DNA of 43,890 bases from an uncultured Faecalibacterium sp. (GCA_934511465.1 CAKSWG010000017.1:1-43890), one strand, 5' to 3'; positions 6,934 to 16,404 are shown, counted from the stretch's first letter. Numbers and translations: made by a program. Notes: generated by a model not told the origin, from the sequence alone.

Positions 6934-9236
6934 CAAAGATCTTCAAGCAGCTGGCCCGGCACTGGGCCGTCTGCCTTGTAGTGTTCGCGCTGCTGTTCGT
7001 GCAGGCGTACTGCGATCTTTCGCTGCCGGATTACACCAGCAAGATCGTGGACACCGGCATCCAGCAGGGCGGCATCGAGAGCCCTCTGCCCGAAACGATA
7101 CGCAAGAGCACGCTGGATGCCCTCTCACTGCTGATGCGTGAAGAGGACGCCGACACGCTCCAAAATGCCTACGAGTATTATGTTCAGGACAACGGCGTTC
7201 TGAAACTCCGCAGCGATCTAACCGCCGACGAGCGCGCCGCGCTGGAGGACGCCATCACCACGCCGGACATCGTGCTGTATATGGCTGCTGCACAGGCGGC
7301 AAATGCCCCCGCCGGGCAGGACACTATGGGTATGACAAGCCTTGCCGACATGCAGGCGGCCCGCACAGAAGCTGCCGAAACCGAAGCCGAAACCGTCACT
7401 CCTTCTGCCGAAGATCTGGACACCGTGTGCGCCCAGTTTGCCGCCATGGCCCAGATGCCCGGCTTTGACCGCAGCGCTCTCCAACAGCAGCTGGCCGGTG
7501 CCATGGGACAGCTGGATGAGACCGTAGCCGAGAACCTCAAGAGCCAGTCCATGCTGCTGGTGCAGCTGGAATACGAGGCCCAAGGCGTGGCCCACACGGT
7601 GCAGATGCATTACCTTTATAAGGTGGGCGGGCAGATGCTGGGCCTGACCCTGCTGATGGTGGCCGTGTCCATTGCGGTGGGCTTCCTTGCTTCCCGCGTG
7701 TCCGCCGCCATTGGCCGCGACCTGCGCCGCGAGACCTTCTCTTCGGTCATTCACTTCTCCAACGCCGAGATCGAGAACTTCTCCACCGCATCCTTGATCA
7801 CCCGCACCACCAACGACATCCAGCAGGTGCAGTTCGTGTGCGTGATGCTGCTGCGTATGGTGGCCTATGCACCCATTCTGGGCATTGGCGGCGTGCTGCA
7901 TGTGATCAACAGCAGCACCGGCCTTTCTTGGATCATCGTGCTGGATGTGGCCATCCTGCTGCTGCTCATCCTTTTCCTGATGAGCGTAGCCATGCCAAAA
8001 TTCAAGGTGATGCAGGCCCTTGTGGACCGGCTGAACCTTGTCAGCCGCGAAATTCTGACCGGCATCATGCCGGTGCGTGCCTTCAGCCGCGAAGCCTTTG
8101 AAGAAAAGCGCTTTGATAAGGCCAACAAGGACCTGATGGGCACCCAGCTGTTTACCAACCGCGCCATGGTGGCCATGATGCCCTTTATGACCCTGATCAT
8201 GAACGGCACCAGTCTGCTCATCGTCTGGTTCGGCGGCAAAGCCATGGACACCGGCACCATGCAGGTGGGCGAAATGATCGCATTCATCACCTACACCATG
8301 CAGATCGTCATGTCCTTCCTGATGTTGGCTATGGTGGCCGTGATGCTGCCCCGCGCCGGTGTGGCAGCGGACCGTATTGACGAGGTGATCCGCACCAAGG
8401 CCACCATCAACGACCCGGACGCAGCCACGGCAAAGCCCGCCGAAGCGCACAAAAACTGGCAGGGCGAGGTGCAGTTCCACGATGTGAGCTTCCGCTTCCC
8501 GGGCGCAGACAGCGACGCGCTGGAGCACATCAGCTTTACCGCCAAGCCCGGCGAGACCACAGCCATCATCGGCTCCACCGGCTGCGGCAAATCCACCCTG
8601 CTCAACCTCATCCCCCGCTTCTACGATGTCACCGGCGGCAGTGTGACTGTGGACGGCATCGATGTGCGCAATATGCCGCAGGCACAGCTGCACGACCTGC
8701 TGGGCTATGTGCCCCAGAAAGGCGTCCTGTTCAGCGGCACCATTGACAGCAATCTGAAATTCGGCGGTGAGCATATCACCGATGCCGACGTGCAAAAGGC
8801 AGCTGCCATTGCACAGGCCGCTGAGTTCATCGATGCAAAACCGCAGGGCTACGAAAGCCCCATCGCACAGGGCGGCTCCAATGTGTCCGGCGGCCAGAAG
8901 CAGCGCCTTTCCATTGCGCGCGCCATTGCCAAAGACCCAAAAATTTATCTGTTCGACGACAGTTTCTCTGCCCTCGACTTCAAGACGGACGTAGCCCTGC
9001 GTCGTGCGCTGAAGGCCAAGACCAACAACGCCACCGTGATCATCGTGGCACAGCGCATTTCCACCGTGCTGCATGCAAACCAGATCCTGGTTCTGGACGA
9101 GGGCCGTCTGGTGGGCAAGGGCACCCATGCCCAGCTGATGGCCAGCTGCCCGGAGTATCAGGAGATCGCCCGCAGCCAGCTGAGCCAGAAGGAACTCGAC
9201 CTCGAAAACCTGAACACTGCAAAGGAGGGTGAGTGA
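6930..9236 (+). CDS. ABC exporter half-transporter A with long extracytoplasmic insertion
   Basis: A 768-residue fused permease/ATPase, type IV exporter fold. TM1 (about residues 13-30) is separated from TM2 (about 235-255) by some 200 residues rich in Ala, Glu and Asp, predicted outside the membrane; standard members are near 580 residues. The ATPase has Walker A GSTGCGKST at about 548, signature VSGGQKQR, and Walker B FDDSFSALD, in which the catalytic Glu is Asp. That substitution marks the degenerate site of heterodimeric exporters (TM287, BmrC, LmrC type). It overlaps the MarR gene by 4 bases and is one base from the partner gene. Likely multidrug or peptide efflux. Confidence 0.9.
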   Translation: MTKIFKQLARHWAVCLVVFALLFVQAYCDLSLPDYTSKIVDTGIQQGGIESPLPETIRKSTLDALSLLMREEDADTLQNAYEYYVQDNGVLKLRSDLTADERAALEDAITTPDIVLYMAAAQAANAPAGQDTMGMTSLADMQAARTEAAETEAETVTPSAEDLDTVCAQFAAMAQMPGFDRSALQQQLAGAMGQLDETVAENLKSQSMLLVQLEYEAQGVAHTVQMHYLYKVGGQMLGLTLLMVAVSIAVGFLASRVSAAIGRDLRRETFSSVIHFSNAEIENFSTASLITRTTNDIQQVQFVCVMLLRMVAYAPILGIGGVLHVINSSTGLSWIIVLDVAILLLLILFLMSVAMPKFKVMQALVDRLNLVSREILTGIMPVRAFSREAFEEKRFDKANKDLMGTQLFTNRAMVAMMPFMTLIMNGTSLLIVWFGGKAMDTGTMQVGEMIAFITYTMQIVMSFLMLAMVAVMLPRAGVAADRIDEVIRTKATINDPDAATAKPAEAHKNWQGEVQFHDVSFRFPGADSDALEHISFTAKPGETTAIIGSTGCGKSTLLNLIPRFYDVTGGSVTVDGIDVRNMPQAQLHDLLGYVPQKGVLFSGTIDSNLKFGGEHITDADVQKAAAIAQAAEFIDAKPQGYESPIAQGGSNVSGGQKQRLSIARAIAKDPKIYLFDDSFSALDFKTDVALRRALKAKTNNATVIIVAQRISTVLHANQILVLDEGRLVGKGTHAQLMASCPEYQEIARSQLSQKELDLENLNTAKEGE

Positions 9237-9237
9237 T

Positions 9238-11049
9238 ATGCCAAGACCCGGTCGTCCCACCACCGAGCGCGCCAAGGACTTCAAAGGCACGCTGCGGCAG
9301 CTCATCCGCACCATGAGCCATTACAAGCTGCCGCTGATCACGGCCATTGTATTTGCCATTCTGTCCACCATTTTTAACATTGCAGGCCCCAAGGTGCTGG
9401 CCAAAGCCACCACCGCCCTTGCCACCGGCTGGATCGCCAAGCTGCGCGGCACCGGCAGCATTGATTTTGCGTATATCGGCCGCATTCTGTTGTTTTTGCT
9501 GGGCATGTACCTGCTGAGCAGCGCGTTCAGCTTTATTCAGGGCTGGCTCATGACCGGCCTTTCCCAGAAGGTGTGCTACGACTTCCGCAAGCAGATCAGC
9601 CAGAAGATCAACCGCCTGCCCCTCGCCTATTTTGAAAAGCGCACCGTAGGCGAGGTGCTCTCCCGCATCACCAACGATGTGGACACGCTGGGCCAGAGCC
9701 TGAACCAGAGCATCACCCAGCTCATCACCAGCGTCACCACCATGATTGGCGTGCTGGTCATGATGCTTTCCATCAGCCCCAAAATGACCCTGATCGCCCT
9801 CCTCATCCTGCCGGTTTCGCTGGCGCTGGTGCTGGTGGTGGTCAAATTCAGTCAGAAATACTTCAAGGCCCAGCAGGCCACCTTGGGCGTTGTGAACGGT
9901 CAGGTGGAAGAGGTGTACTCCGGCCACAACGTGGTCAAGGCCTTCAACCGCGAGGCCGTTGTGCTGGCCGACTTCAACGCCGCCAACGACAAGCTGTACG
10001 AATCTGCGTGGAAAAGCCAGTTCCTCTCCGGCCTGATGATGCCCATTATGAACTTTGTGGGCAACTTGGGCTATGTGGCGGTGGCCATCGTGGGCAGCAT
10101 CTTTGCGGCAAACGGCACCATCACCATCGGCGACATCCAAGCCTTTATCCAGTACGTCAAAAACTTCACCCAGCCCATCCAGCAGCTTTCGCAGGTGAGC
10201 AACATGCTCCAGAGCATGGCCGCTGCCGCCGAGCGCGTGTTCGAGTTTTTGAACGAGCCGGAAGAGGACCAGAAAGCAAGCCCTGCCCGCCGCGCGGACC
10301 CGGCCAGCATCAACGGTCAGGTCACGTTCAGCCACGTCAGGTTCGGCTATACGCCCGAAAAGACCATCATCCACGATTTCAGCTGTGCGGTGCAGCCCGG
10401 CCAGAAGGTGGCCATCGTGGGCCCCACCGGCGCCGGCAAGACCACCATGGTCAAGCTGCTGATGCGCTTTTACGATGTGGACGCCGGCTCCATCACCCTG
10501 AACGGCCACGATGTGCGCGACTTTGACCGCAGCGCTCTGCGTGAAGGCTTTGGCATGGTGCTGCAAGACACATGGCTGTTCAAGGGCACCATCATGGAGA
10601 ACATCCGCTATGGCCGTCTGGACGCCACCGACGAAGAGGTGATCGCCGCGGCCAAAGCCGCCAACGCCGACCACTTCATCCGCATCCTGCCCGGCGGCTA
10701 CCAGATGGAGCTGAACGAGGACGCTTCCAACGTCAGTCAGGGCCAGAAGCAGCTGCTCACCATTGCCCGTACCATTCTGGCGGATAACCGCATCCTGATC
10801 CTGGACGAAGCCACCAGCAGCGTGGACACCCGCACCGAGCAACGCATCCAGACCGCCATGGACCGCCTGATGGAGGGCCGCACCAGCTTTGTGATCGCGC
10901 ACCGCCTTTCCACCATCAAGGACGCCGACCTCATCCTTGTGATGCGCAACGGCGACATTGTGGAGCAGGGCACCCACGACCAGCTGATCGAAGCCGGCGG
11001 CTTCTACGCCGATCTGTACAACAGCCAGTTCGAGGACGTGGTAGAATAA
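9238..11049 (+). CDS. ABC exporter half-transporter B (catalytic NBD)
   Basis: A 603-residue permease/ATPase fusion, partner of the preceding gene. Six TM segments precede an ATPase domain with Walker A GPTGAGKTT, signature VSQGQKQ and canonical Walker B LILDEATSSVD with the catalytic Glu, so this subunit supplies the competent ATP site. I chose ATG 9238: AGGAGG at 9223-9228 is 9 bases upstream, while the GTG at 9229 lies inside that RBS. The start is one base after the stop of subunit A. Substrate unknown; MarR control suggests a toxic or signalling small molecule. Confidence 0.92.
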   Translation: MPRPGRPTTERAKDFKGTLRQLIRTMSHYKLPLITAIVFAILSTIFNIAGPKVLAKATTALATGWIAKLRGTGSIDFAYIGRILLFLLGMYLLSSAFSFIQGWLMTGLSQKVCYDFRKQISQKINRLPLAYFEKRTVGEVLSRITNDVDTLGQSLNQSITQLITSVTTMIGVLVMMLSISPKMTLIALLILPVSLALVLVVVKFSQKYFKAQQATLGVVNGQVEEVYSGHNVVKAFNREAVVLADFNAANDKLYESAWKSQFLSGLMMPIMNFVGNLGYVAVAIVGSIFAANGTITIGDIQAFIQYVKNFTQPIQQLSQVSNMLQSMAAAAERVFEFLNEPEEDQKASPARRADPASINGQVTFSHVRFGYTPEKTIIHDFSCAVQPGQKVAIVGPTGAGKTTMVKLLMRFYDVDAGSITLNGHDVRDFDRSALREGFGMVLQDTWLFKGTIMENIRYGRLDATDEEVIAAAKAANADHFIRILPGGYQMELNEDASNVSQGQKQLLTIARTILADNRILILDEATSSVDTRTEQRIQTAMDRLMEGRTSFVIAHRLSTIKDADLILVMRNGDIVEQGTHDQLIEAGGFYADLYNSQFEDVVE

Positions 11050-11076
11050 AAAAGGTTTCTTCTCCCATACAAATGC

Positions 11077-11116
11077 CGTCCGGCAGTTCTCCCAAAAGAG
11101 AGCCGCCGGGCTTTTT
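11077..11116 (+). terminator. Intrinsic terminator of the ABC exporter operon
   Basis: GTCCGGC (11078-11084) pairs imperfectly with GCCGGGC ahead of TTTTT (11112-11116), 30 bases after the operon's stop codon. The internal part of the stem has mismatches. Confidence 0.6.
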
Positions 11117-11117
11117 A

Positions 11118-11226
11118 CTCCTTCCGTCATCGCTGACGCGATGCCACCTCCCTCAAGGAGGGAGGCTTTACCGTACGGATAGGCTCCCCCCTTTGAGGGA
11201 GCTGTCTGCGGAGCAGACTGAAGGAG
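11118..11226. repeat. Intergenic inverted-repeat element (MITE-like)
   Basis: About 109 bases bounded by CTCCTTC and GAAGGAG, containing a nested hairpin (CCTCCCTCAAGGAGGGAGG) and a second arm (GGCTCCC...GGGAGC). It resembles the 26012-26094 element in general style (terminal inverted repeats, GATGCCA/TATGCCA core). It fills most of the 292-base gap between the exporter and MoxR genes; no gene is seen in it. Confidence 0.5.
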
Positions 11227-11256
11227 TTTTTACCGTTTCTTTCCCTTTTAAACCTC

Positions 11257-11285
11257 TACACAAACACCCGCAATTGTGCTATGAT
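11257..11285 (+). promoter_or_regulatory. Candidate promoter for the MoxR/VWA genes
   Basis: TACACA (11257-11262) and TATGAT (11280-11285) are 17 bases apart, 57 bases before the MoxR start. The -35 box matches consensus at four of six positions. Confidence 0.4.
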
Positions 11286-11341
11286 AAGCTTGAACAGCCG
11301 GTTTGTGCCAAACAACCGGCAAGATCGAGGTGTTTGTACAA

Positions 11342-12262
11342 ATGTCTGATATCCTTGCAACGCTGCGGCAGGAGGGCGTGGACGAAAGCCTGCTCTCTGC
11401 TGTGACCGAATACCGTGCTGCCCATACTCTGCCGGACGAATTGCGCCCGCGCATCCCCTCCCCTGCCTTTACCTATTACGGCAAAGAGGTGTGGGAACAA
11501 GCGCTGGCGGCGCTGCTGTGCGGCGAAAACCTGCTGCTGGCGGGCGGCAAAGCCACCGGCAAAAATGTGCTGGCGGAGAACCTTTCCGCCGCTTTCGGAC
11601 GCCCTGCATGGGATATCTCGTTCCATGTGAACATGGACGCGGCCTCCCTCATCGGCATGGATACCTTTGCAGGCGGGCAGGTGGTGTTCCGGCCCGGCCC
11701 GGTGTACCGCTGTGCCCAATGCGGCGGTTTTGGCGTGCTGGACGAGATCAACATGGCCAAAAACGAAGCACTGGCCGTGCTGCACGCGGTGCTGGATTTC
11801 CGCCGTGCCATCGATGTGCCCGGCTACGACCGCATCCCGCTGGCCGAGGAGACCCGCTTTATTGCTACCATGAACTATGGTTACGCGGGTACCCGCGAGC
11901 TGAACGAGGCCCTCACCTCCCGCTTTGTGGTCATCCAGATGCCCACCATCACGCAGGACAACCTCGAAAAGCTGCTGCGGGCGCAGTTCCCGGACCTTGC
12001 TTCCAAATACGTACACCAGTTCGCACTGCTGTTCCTTGACCTGCAAAAGAAATGCGACAGTGCGGAGATCTCCACAAAAGCGCTGGACCTGCGCGGTATG
12101 CTGGATGCTCTGCGGCTGATCCGGCGCGGTATCCCGGCGGGCGCAGCTCTGGATATGGGCATCACCAACAAGGCCTTTGACTCCTACGAGCAGGGCCTGA
12201 TCCGTGATGTGATCGCGGCGCGCATCCCGGCAAAACTGGATGCCGCCAAGCTCTTTGGCTGA
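11342..12262 (+). CDS. MoxR-type AAA+ ATPase
   Basis: A 306-residue AAA+ ATPase. Walker A is GGKATGKN (68-75), Walker B GVLDEIN (131-137), sensor 1 ATMNYGY, and the SRF arginine follows. Between Walker A and B lies the family's long beta-hairpin segment, here with an extra C-x2-C pair (Cys124, Cys127) not typical of MoxR. The ATG at 11342 follows GAGGTG; an upstream in-frame start is less well placed. The stop shares one base with the start of the VWA gene (TGATG). MoxR/VWA pairs act together as chaperone-like assembly or remodelling complexes; the client here is unknown. Confidence 0.88.
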   Translation: MSDILATLRQEGVDESLLSAVTEYRAAHTLPDELRPRIPSPAFTYYGKEVWEQALAALLCGENLLLAGGKATGKNVLAENLSAAFGRPAWDISFHVNMDAASLIGMDTFAGGQVVFRPGPVYRCAQCGGFGVLDEINMAKNEALAVLHAVLDFRRAIDVPGYDRIPLAEETRFIATMNYGYAGTRELNEALTSRFVVIQMPTITQDNLEKLLRAQFPDLASKYVHQFALLFLDLQKKCDSAEISTKALDLRGMLDALRLIRRGIPAGAALDMGITNKAFDSYEQGLIRDVIAARIPAKLDAAKLFG

Positions 12263-14016
12263 TGGAAGCCCAGAGCTACACCGCGCAGGAGCGGCGCGCG
12301 GCCAATCAGGTCTGGGCTGCCGCAGGAGCCTATGGCTTTGAGCCGCTGTTTCTGGCCCGCTACACCGACGGCACCACGGATTTTTACATGAACACCGTCG
12401 TGGGCCTCATCCATAAATATTACGGTGATACGCTTATCCGCAGCATCTTTGATGCATGGGACGGCGACATGCGGCAGGCCATGCTGGACGATATGACATG
12501 GCTCTACCTCGAAAACGCCGCCTACCGGCTGGAGATGCCCCGCCGCCCGGTTCTGGAAGCGCTGCGCCATGCCCATGCAGATTACTTTTTTGCGATCCAA
12601 TACAAGCTCTCCCGTCAGGAGTGGATGGCAAAGAATCAGCTGGTCTACACCATGCAGGCCGCGCGCTGGCGGCGGGTGCTGGGCCGTGCCGACCCGGTCA
12701 TGACCCCCTACGAATCCGGCCTTGCCGCGGCCCTTGCACCGGAAAAGGTGCCGCAGCCGGAACAGCTGAAAGCTGAGCTCTCAGCGCTCTACGCAAAATT
12801 TGATCTGTTCAACGGCACGGTGCACCAGAAAGCGGCCCTGCATCTGCATCTGGACGGCCTGCTGGCCAAGCTTGCCACCAAGGCCATGCCCACCCAGATG
12901 ATCAAGACCGACCGCGTCACCGTGGAGCACTCCGGCTCTGTGGATGCCGCAGGCGGCGGGCTGACCGTGGACAAGCGCAAGGCACACATCACCCTGAAGC
13001 AGAACGCCGCGCAGGACCGCGCCTACATCGAAAGCTGTTTCGGCCGCTCCATCTACCCACCGGAGCGGCTGCGCAAGGCCGAGCAGGAGCTTTGCGTGGG
13101 CGACCATCTGGGCTGCCATTTGTGGTTCAGCGCCGGTGTGCCCAGCCCGGAGCAGGCCCCCACGCCGGAGGCAAAGCATCTGGCCGAGCAGGCCGAATTG
13201 CAGGCAGACCGCAACCGCGCCTACTACGCCAAGAACCGGGAGCTGCACCGCAGCGTGGTGCTGCGGCTGACCGAACAGATCCGCAACTGCATCCTTGTGC
13301 ATCAGCAGCCCAACGCCCGCGTGGCACGCCGCGGCAATCTGGACGCCGGGCGCATCTGGCGTGCGCCGCTTTTGAACGACGACCGGGTGTTTTTGTGCGC
13401 AGAGGAAGAAAACCAGCCGTCCTTTACGGTGGACCTTCTGCTGGATGCGTCCGCTTCCCGCCTGCACTGTCAGGAGGTGATCGCCGCACAGGGCAGCATC
13501 TTGGCCCAGAGCCTTGCAGCCTGCGGCATCCCGGTGCGGGTGTCCAGCTTCAGCAGTCTGCGCGGCTACACGGTGCTGCGCGTGCTCAAGGGCTTTGCGG
13601 ACAAAAATTTGCAAAACATCAATCGCTATTTTGCTTCCGGCTGGAACCGCGACGGCCTTGCCCTGCGGGCCGCAGGCGACCTTTTGCAGTTTGCGCCCGG
13701 CCCGGCGGCGCGGCATCTGCTCATTGTGCTGACGGACGCTTCTCCCAACGACAGCCGCCGCATCCCACCCAGTGCGGAAAACCCGCTTGGCTGCGGCTAC
13801 GAGGACGCTGCCGGTGTGGCCGACACCGCCGCGCAGGTGCGTGCATTGCAGCGCATGGGTATCCGGGTATCCGCCGTATTTATGGGCGAGGACAGCTCTG
13901 CCGGTGCCGCCGCACAGATCTACGGCAAAAACATGGCCCGCATCCGCGGCATGGACCAGCTGGCCCGTGCCGCCGGACGGCTGATCCAGAACGAAATTCG
14001 TGAGCTGGGCGATTGA
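12262..14016 (+). CDS. VWA-domain protein, partner of the MoxR ATPase
   Basis: A 584-residue protein translationally coupled to the MoxR gene. The C-terminal third is a von Willebrand A domain: the metal-ion-dependent adhesion motif DASAS at residues 395-399, then HLLIVLTDASPND about 100 residues later supplying the last MIDAS acidic residue. The N-terminal 390 residues are helical and not recognised. The arrangement (MoxR AAA+ followed by a C-terminal VWA, no signal peptide) is that of the cytoplasmic MoxR/VWA and CobS/CobT-like chaperone systems; no chelatase subunit is nearby. Function of this pair is unknown. A terminator follows. Confidence 0.85.
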   Translation: MEAQSYTAQERRAANQVWAAAGAYGFEPLFLARYTDGTTDFYMNTVVGLIHKYYGDTLIRSIFDAWDGDMRQAMLDDMTWLYLENAAYRLEMPRRPVLEALRHAHADYFFAIQYKLSRQEWMAKNQLVYTMQAARWRRVLGRADPVMTPYESGLAAALAPEKVPQPEQLKAELSALYAKFDLFNGTVHQKAALHLHLDGLLAKLATKAMPTQMIKTDRVTVEHSGSVDAAGGGLTVDKRKAHITLKQNAAQDRAYIESCFGRSIYPPERLRKAEQELCVGDHLGCHLWFSAGVPSPEQAPTPEAKHLAEQAELQADRNRAYYAKNRELHRSVVLRLTEQIRNCILVHQQPNARVARRGNLDAGRIWRAPLLNDDRVFLCAEEENQPSFTVDLLLDASASRLHCQEVIAAQGSILAQSLAACGIPVRVSSFSSLRGYTVLRVLKGFADKNLQNINRYFASGWNRDGLALRAAGDLLQFAPGPAARHLLIVLTDASPNDSRRIPPSAENPLGCGYEDAAGVADTAAQVRALQRMGIRVSAVFMGEDSSAGAAAQIYGKNMARIRGMDQLARAAGRLIQNEIRELGD

Positions 14017-14030
14017 TCCACCTTATAAAT

Positions 14031-14079
14031 ACAGGCCCGCAGACAGGACATTGCCGCTCCCTGCCTGCGGGCCTGTTTG
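14031..14079 (+). terminator. Intrinsic terminator after the MoxR/VWA genes
   Basis: ACAGGCCCGCAG (14031-14042) pairs perfectly with 14065-14076, with further pairing inside (ACAGG with CCTG). The T tract is short (TGTTTG). Confidence 0.7.
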
Positions 14080-14174
14080 CATCGAGATACAACCGTGCAT
14101 CTCAATCAACAACCATATTTCGAGCTTGTTTTACAATGTCTCTCAAAAATTTTCTGTTTTCTGCAAACTTATAG

Positions 14175-14203
14175 TTGTTTTTTGTTGTAAAATGTGCTAT
14201 ACT
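14175..14203 (+). promoter_or_regulatory. Promoter of the 14322-15074 gene
   Basis: TTGTTT (14175-14180) and TATACT (14198-14203) are 17 bases apart, leaving a leader of about 110 bases containing a GC-rich hairpin (GTCCGG...CCGGAC near 14240-14263). Confidence 0.6.
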
Positions 14204-14321
14204 ATCCGCAGACGATAAAACATTCCTGCGTAAGTCGCCTGTCCGGTGCCGGGCTGCCGGACGCAGCGCTTGGCCGTTCTACAACGAACCGCTGTATGAT
14301 AGTTTCAGGGAGGAACAGATC

Positions 14322-15074
14322 ATGGATGCCAACCGTTATTTTGATGCCATGCACAACGCAATGTCGGCCCAGCACCCCGGTGCGCAGCTGCTTTTAACGG
14401 TAGCTTTGCAGGACAGCTGCGGCAACGACGCCTGTCTGGAGCTCAAGCAGCTGCCCGGCGAGAGCACGGCCATCCTGTGCTATTCCACCATGGGGCGCCG
14501 TTGCCTGAATTTCCAGCTGTTCCGCAAGGGCTGGCAGCTGTGCCACAATGCAGACGGCCAGCTGGTGGGCCGCTTTCCTGCCAGCGCCGACGGACTCATT
14601 GATACCACCGACTTCCGCGCTTACTGCCGTGAGGACCGGTTGGACATGGCCCGCACTCAGCGCATCCTTTCCGAGCTGCATCTGTGCGCCGGTGTCAACT
14701 ATCGCGGCAGCATCCCGCAGAACGCCCGCACCGGTGCGCAGATCACCGTGGAAAGCCATGTGGGTGCCGGTGCGCGCTGGGTGTATTGGAGCCAAGACGC
14801 TCTGCCCAGCCTGCCGCTGGGCGCCATCCTGTACTGGCTGGCAGATTTTCTGGCCGGTGCCGAGCGCCGCACACTGCAAGCCGACCCGCAGGCCGCACGC
14901 CTTGCAGCCCAATGGCTGGCCGGTGATACGGCGGTATTCTTTCACCCGTCGGTACCCATGACCGCCATGAACACAGCTGCTTCCGCTCCGGCGCCTGCCC
15001 GCCGCCGCACCGCCGTGCCTGCTGCCCGCAGCAAGAGCTGGCAGAGCATCATGGCCGTGATGGCTGGCATGTAA
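14322..15074 (+). CDS. Hypothetical protein of unknown function
   Basis: A 250-residue protein I do not recognise. AGGGAGGA at 14307-14314 fixes the ATG at 14322, although the frame is open 147 bases further upstream, through the promoter region. It has no signal peptide or TM segment. The first 230 residues are a mixed alpha/beta domain with several Cys residues (for example Cys40, Cys45 in the early GNDACLELKQL part). The last 35 residues are an Ala/Pro/Arg-rich tail. It is a single gene between two terminators, with its own promoter. A DNA-, RNA- or stress-related role cannot be argued from the sequence. Confidence 0.7.
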   Translation: MDANRYFDAMHNAMSAQHPGAQLLLTVALQDSCGNDACLELKQLPGESTAILCYSTMGRRCLNFQLFRKGWQLCHNADGQLVGRFPASADGLIDTTDFRAYCREDRLDMARTQRILSELHLCAGVNYRGSIPQNARTGAQITVESHVGAGARWVYWSQDALPSLPLGAILYWLADFLAGAERRTLQADPQAARLAAQWLAGDTAVFFHPSVPMTAMNTAASAPAPARRRTAVPAARSKSWQSIMAVMAGM

Positions 15075-15076
15075 AC

Positions 15077-15116
15077 AAAAACCAACGGAGAGACGATGGC
15101 CTCTCCGTTGGTTTTT
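15077..15116. terminator. Bidirectional terminator between convergent genes
   Basis: A perfect 16-bp stem, AAAAACCAACGGAGAG (15077-15092) with 15101-15116, has A and T tracts on the two sides, so it can serve the 14322 gene and the convergent amidohydrolase gene. Confidence 0.9.
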
Positions 15117-15120
15117 AGGA

Positions 15121-16404
15121 TCAGTTGAGGTACGGGTCCAGCAGGGCATCCACCGTTTTATTGCGCTTGGGATTCGGCTTTTTGACCACATGGCCGCGGC
15201 AGACCACAAGCTCCAGATGCTGCAAGGCGCGCAGGTCGTCCAGCGGGTTGCGCTTTGTCACAATAAAATCCGCGCTCTTGCCCGGCGCAATGGAACCGGT
15301 CACGTCCCCTACACCGGCCAGCTGGGCGTTGCGCAGGGTAGCCGTGTACAGAGCAAACCGGTTGCTCACGCCGCAGTACTTATGGAAGTAGCACAGCTCC
15401 CGCCAGAAATCGTACTGGGTGATGTAAGGGCAGCCCACATCGTTGCCAAGGCCCACCGGGATGCCGTTGGCAAGGGCCGTTTTTGCGCTTTCCACCACGC
15501 CGTCAAACACGATCTTGCCATTGTACTGGTCTTTTTCCGAAGCGCCGGAGACGGCCGTGTCAAACAGCGCATAGGGCAGCGCCGGAGAAATGGTGGTACA
15601 CACAAAGGCACCGCGTTCCTTGTAAAGCCGGATGGTCTCTTCGTCCATCTTTGCGCCGTGCTCAATGGAATCCACGCCGTTTTCCAGCGCCACCTTTACG
15701 CCCTCGGGCGACTCGGTGTGTGCTGCTACGGTGTAGCCCAGCCTGTGGGCTTCGTCGCAGACGGCCCTGACCATCTCCGGCTTCATTTTCAGCTCGCCGG
15801 GGGTGCCCTTTGCAGTGGCGTCCAGCACACCGCCGGTGATCATCAGCTTAATGAGATCTACCTTCTGGCCGCTGGCCTTTCTGAGCTGGGCCAGTGCTTC
15901 GGCATTGTTGTGCGCCGCGACCGCCACCGAGCCTGCCATGTGTCCGCCCGGCACCGAGATGCCCTCGTTGGCGGCAAGGATGCGCGGCGCCAGCAGCTTG
16001 CCGGCGGCGGCAGCATCGCGGCAGCGGGTGTCGAAATCCGCAATGCCGCCCACGGTGCGGATGGTGGTCACGCCGCCCAGCAGCTCCAGCTTGGCATAAT
16101 TGCACACCAGCTTATAGGCCACCGCGCGGGTCAGGCCGTTGCTCAGAATTTTGCGCACCAGCGCTGCATTGTCCCGCGGTTTTGCACTGGGCTTGCCGTT
16201 GCCCGCCAGATGCACATGCAGGTTGACAAGACCCGGGCATAGGTAGCCGCCGTGCAGGTTGAGCACCTCGTAGCCGTCCAGATCCACGCCCTCGTCTGCA
16301 ATGGCGGTGATGGTATCGCCTTCGGTCAGGACGATCTTGTGGGCTGTGGGCTGCATCTGCTCGGTGCCGTCCAGCAGGATACCATTTGTATACGCACGTT
16401 TCAT
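15121..16404 (-). CDS. Metal-dependent amidohydrolase (imidazolonepropionase/prolidase-like)
   Basis: A 427-residue cytosolic amidohydrolase. The HxH metal motif is His63-Val-His65 (LVNLHVHLAGNG); a metal-bridging Lys is likely in VDLIKLMITGGVLD; later ligands are in TVAAHTE and DSIEHG, and the final Asp in GLGNDVGCPY. This set fits the subgroup that includes imidazolonepropionase-like enzymes and Xaa-Pro/Xaa-Lys dipeptidases with carboxylated lysine; the substrate is not determined. The ATG at 16404 follows GAGAGGAAG; the frame open to 16488 overlaps the promoter. It lies directly downstream of the amino-acid ABC transporter but has its own promoter, and a terminator separates them. Confidence 0.85.
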   Translation of the reverse strand: MKRAYTNGILLDGTEQMQPTAHKIVLTEGDTITAIADEGVDLDGYEVLNLHGGYLCPGLVNLHVHLAGNGKPSAKPRDNAALVRKILSNGLTRAVAYKLVCNYAKLELLGGVTTIRTVGGIADFDTRCRDAAAAGKLLAPRILAANEGISVPGGHMAGSVAVAAHNNAEALAQLRKASGQKVDLIKLMITGGVLDATAKGTPGELKMKPEMVRAVCDEAHRLGYTVAAHTESPEGVKVALENGVDSIEHGAKMDEETIRLYKERGAFVCTTISPALPYALFDTAVSGASEKDQYNGKIVFDGVVESAKTALANGIPVGLGNDVGCPYITQYDFWRELCYFHKYCGVSNRFALYTATLRNAQLAGVGDVTGSIAPGKSADFIVTKRNPLDDLRALQHLELVVCRGHVVKKPNPKRNKTVDALLDPYLN

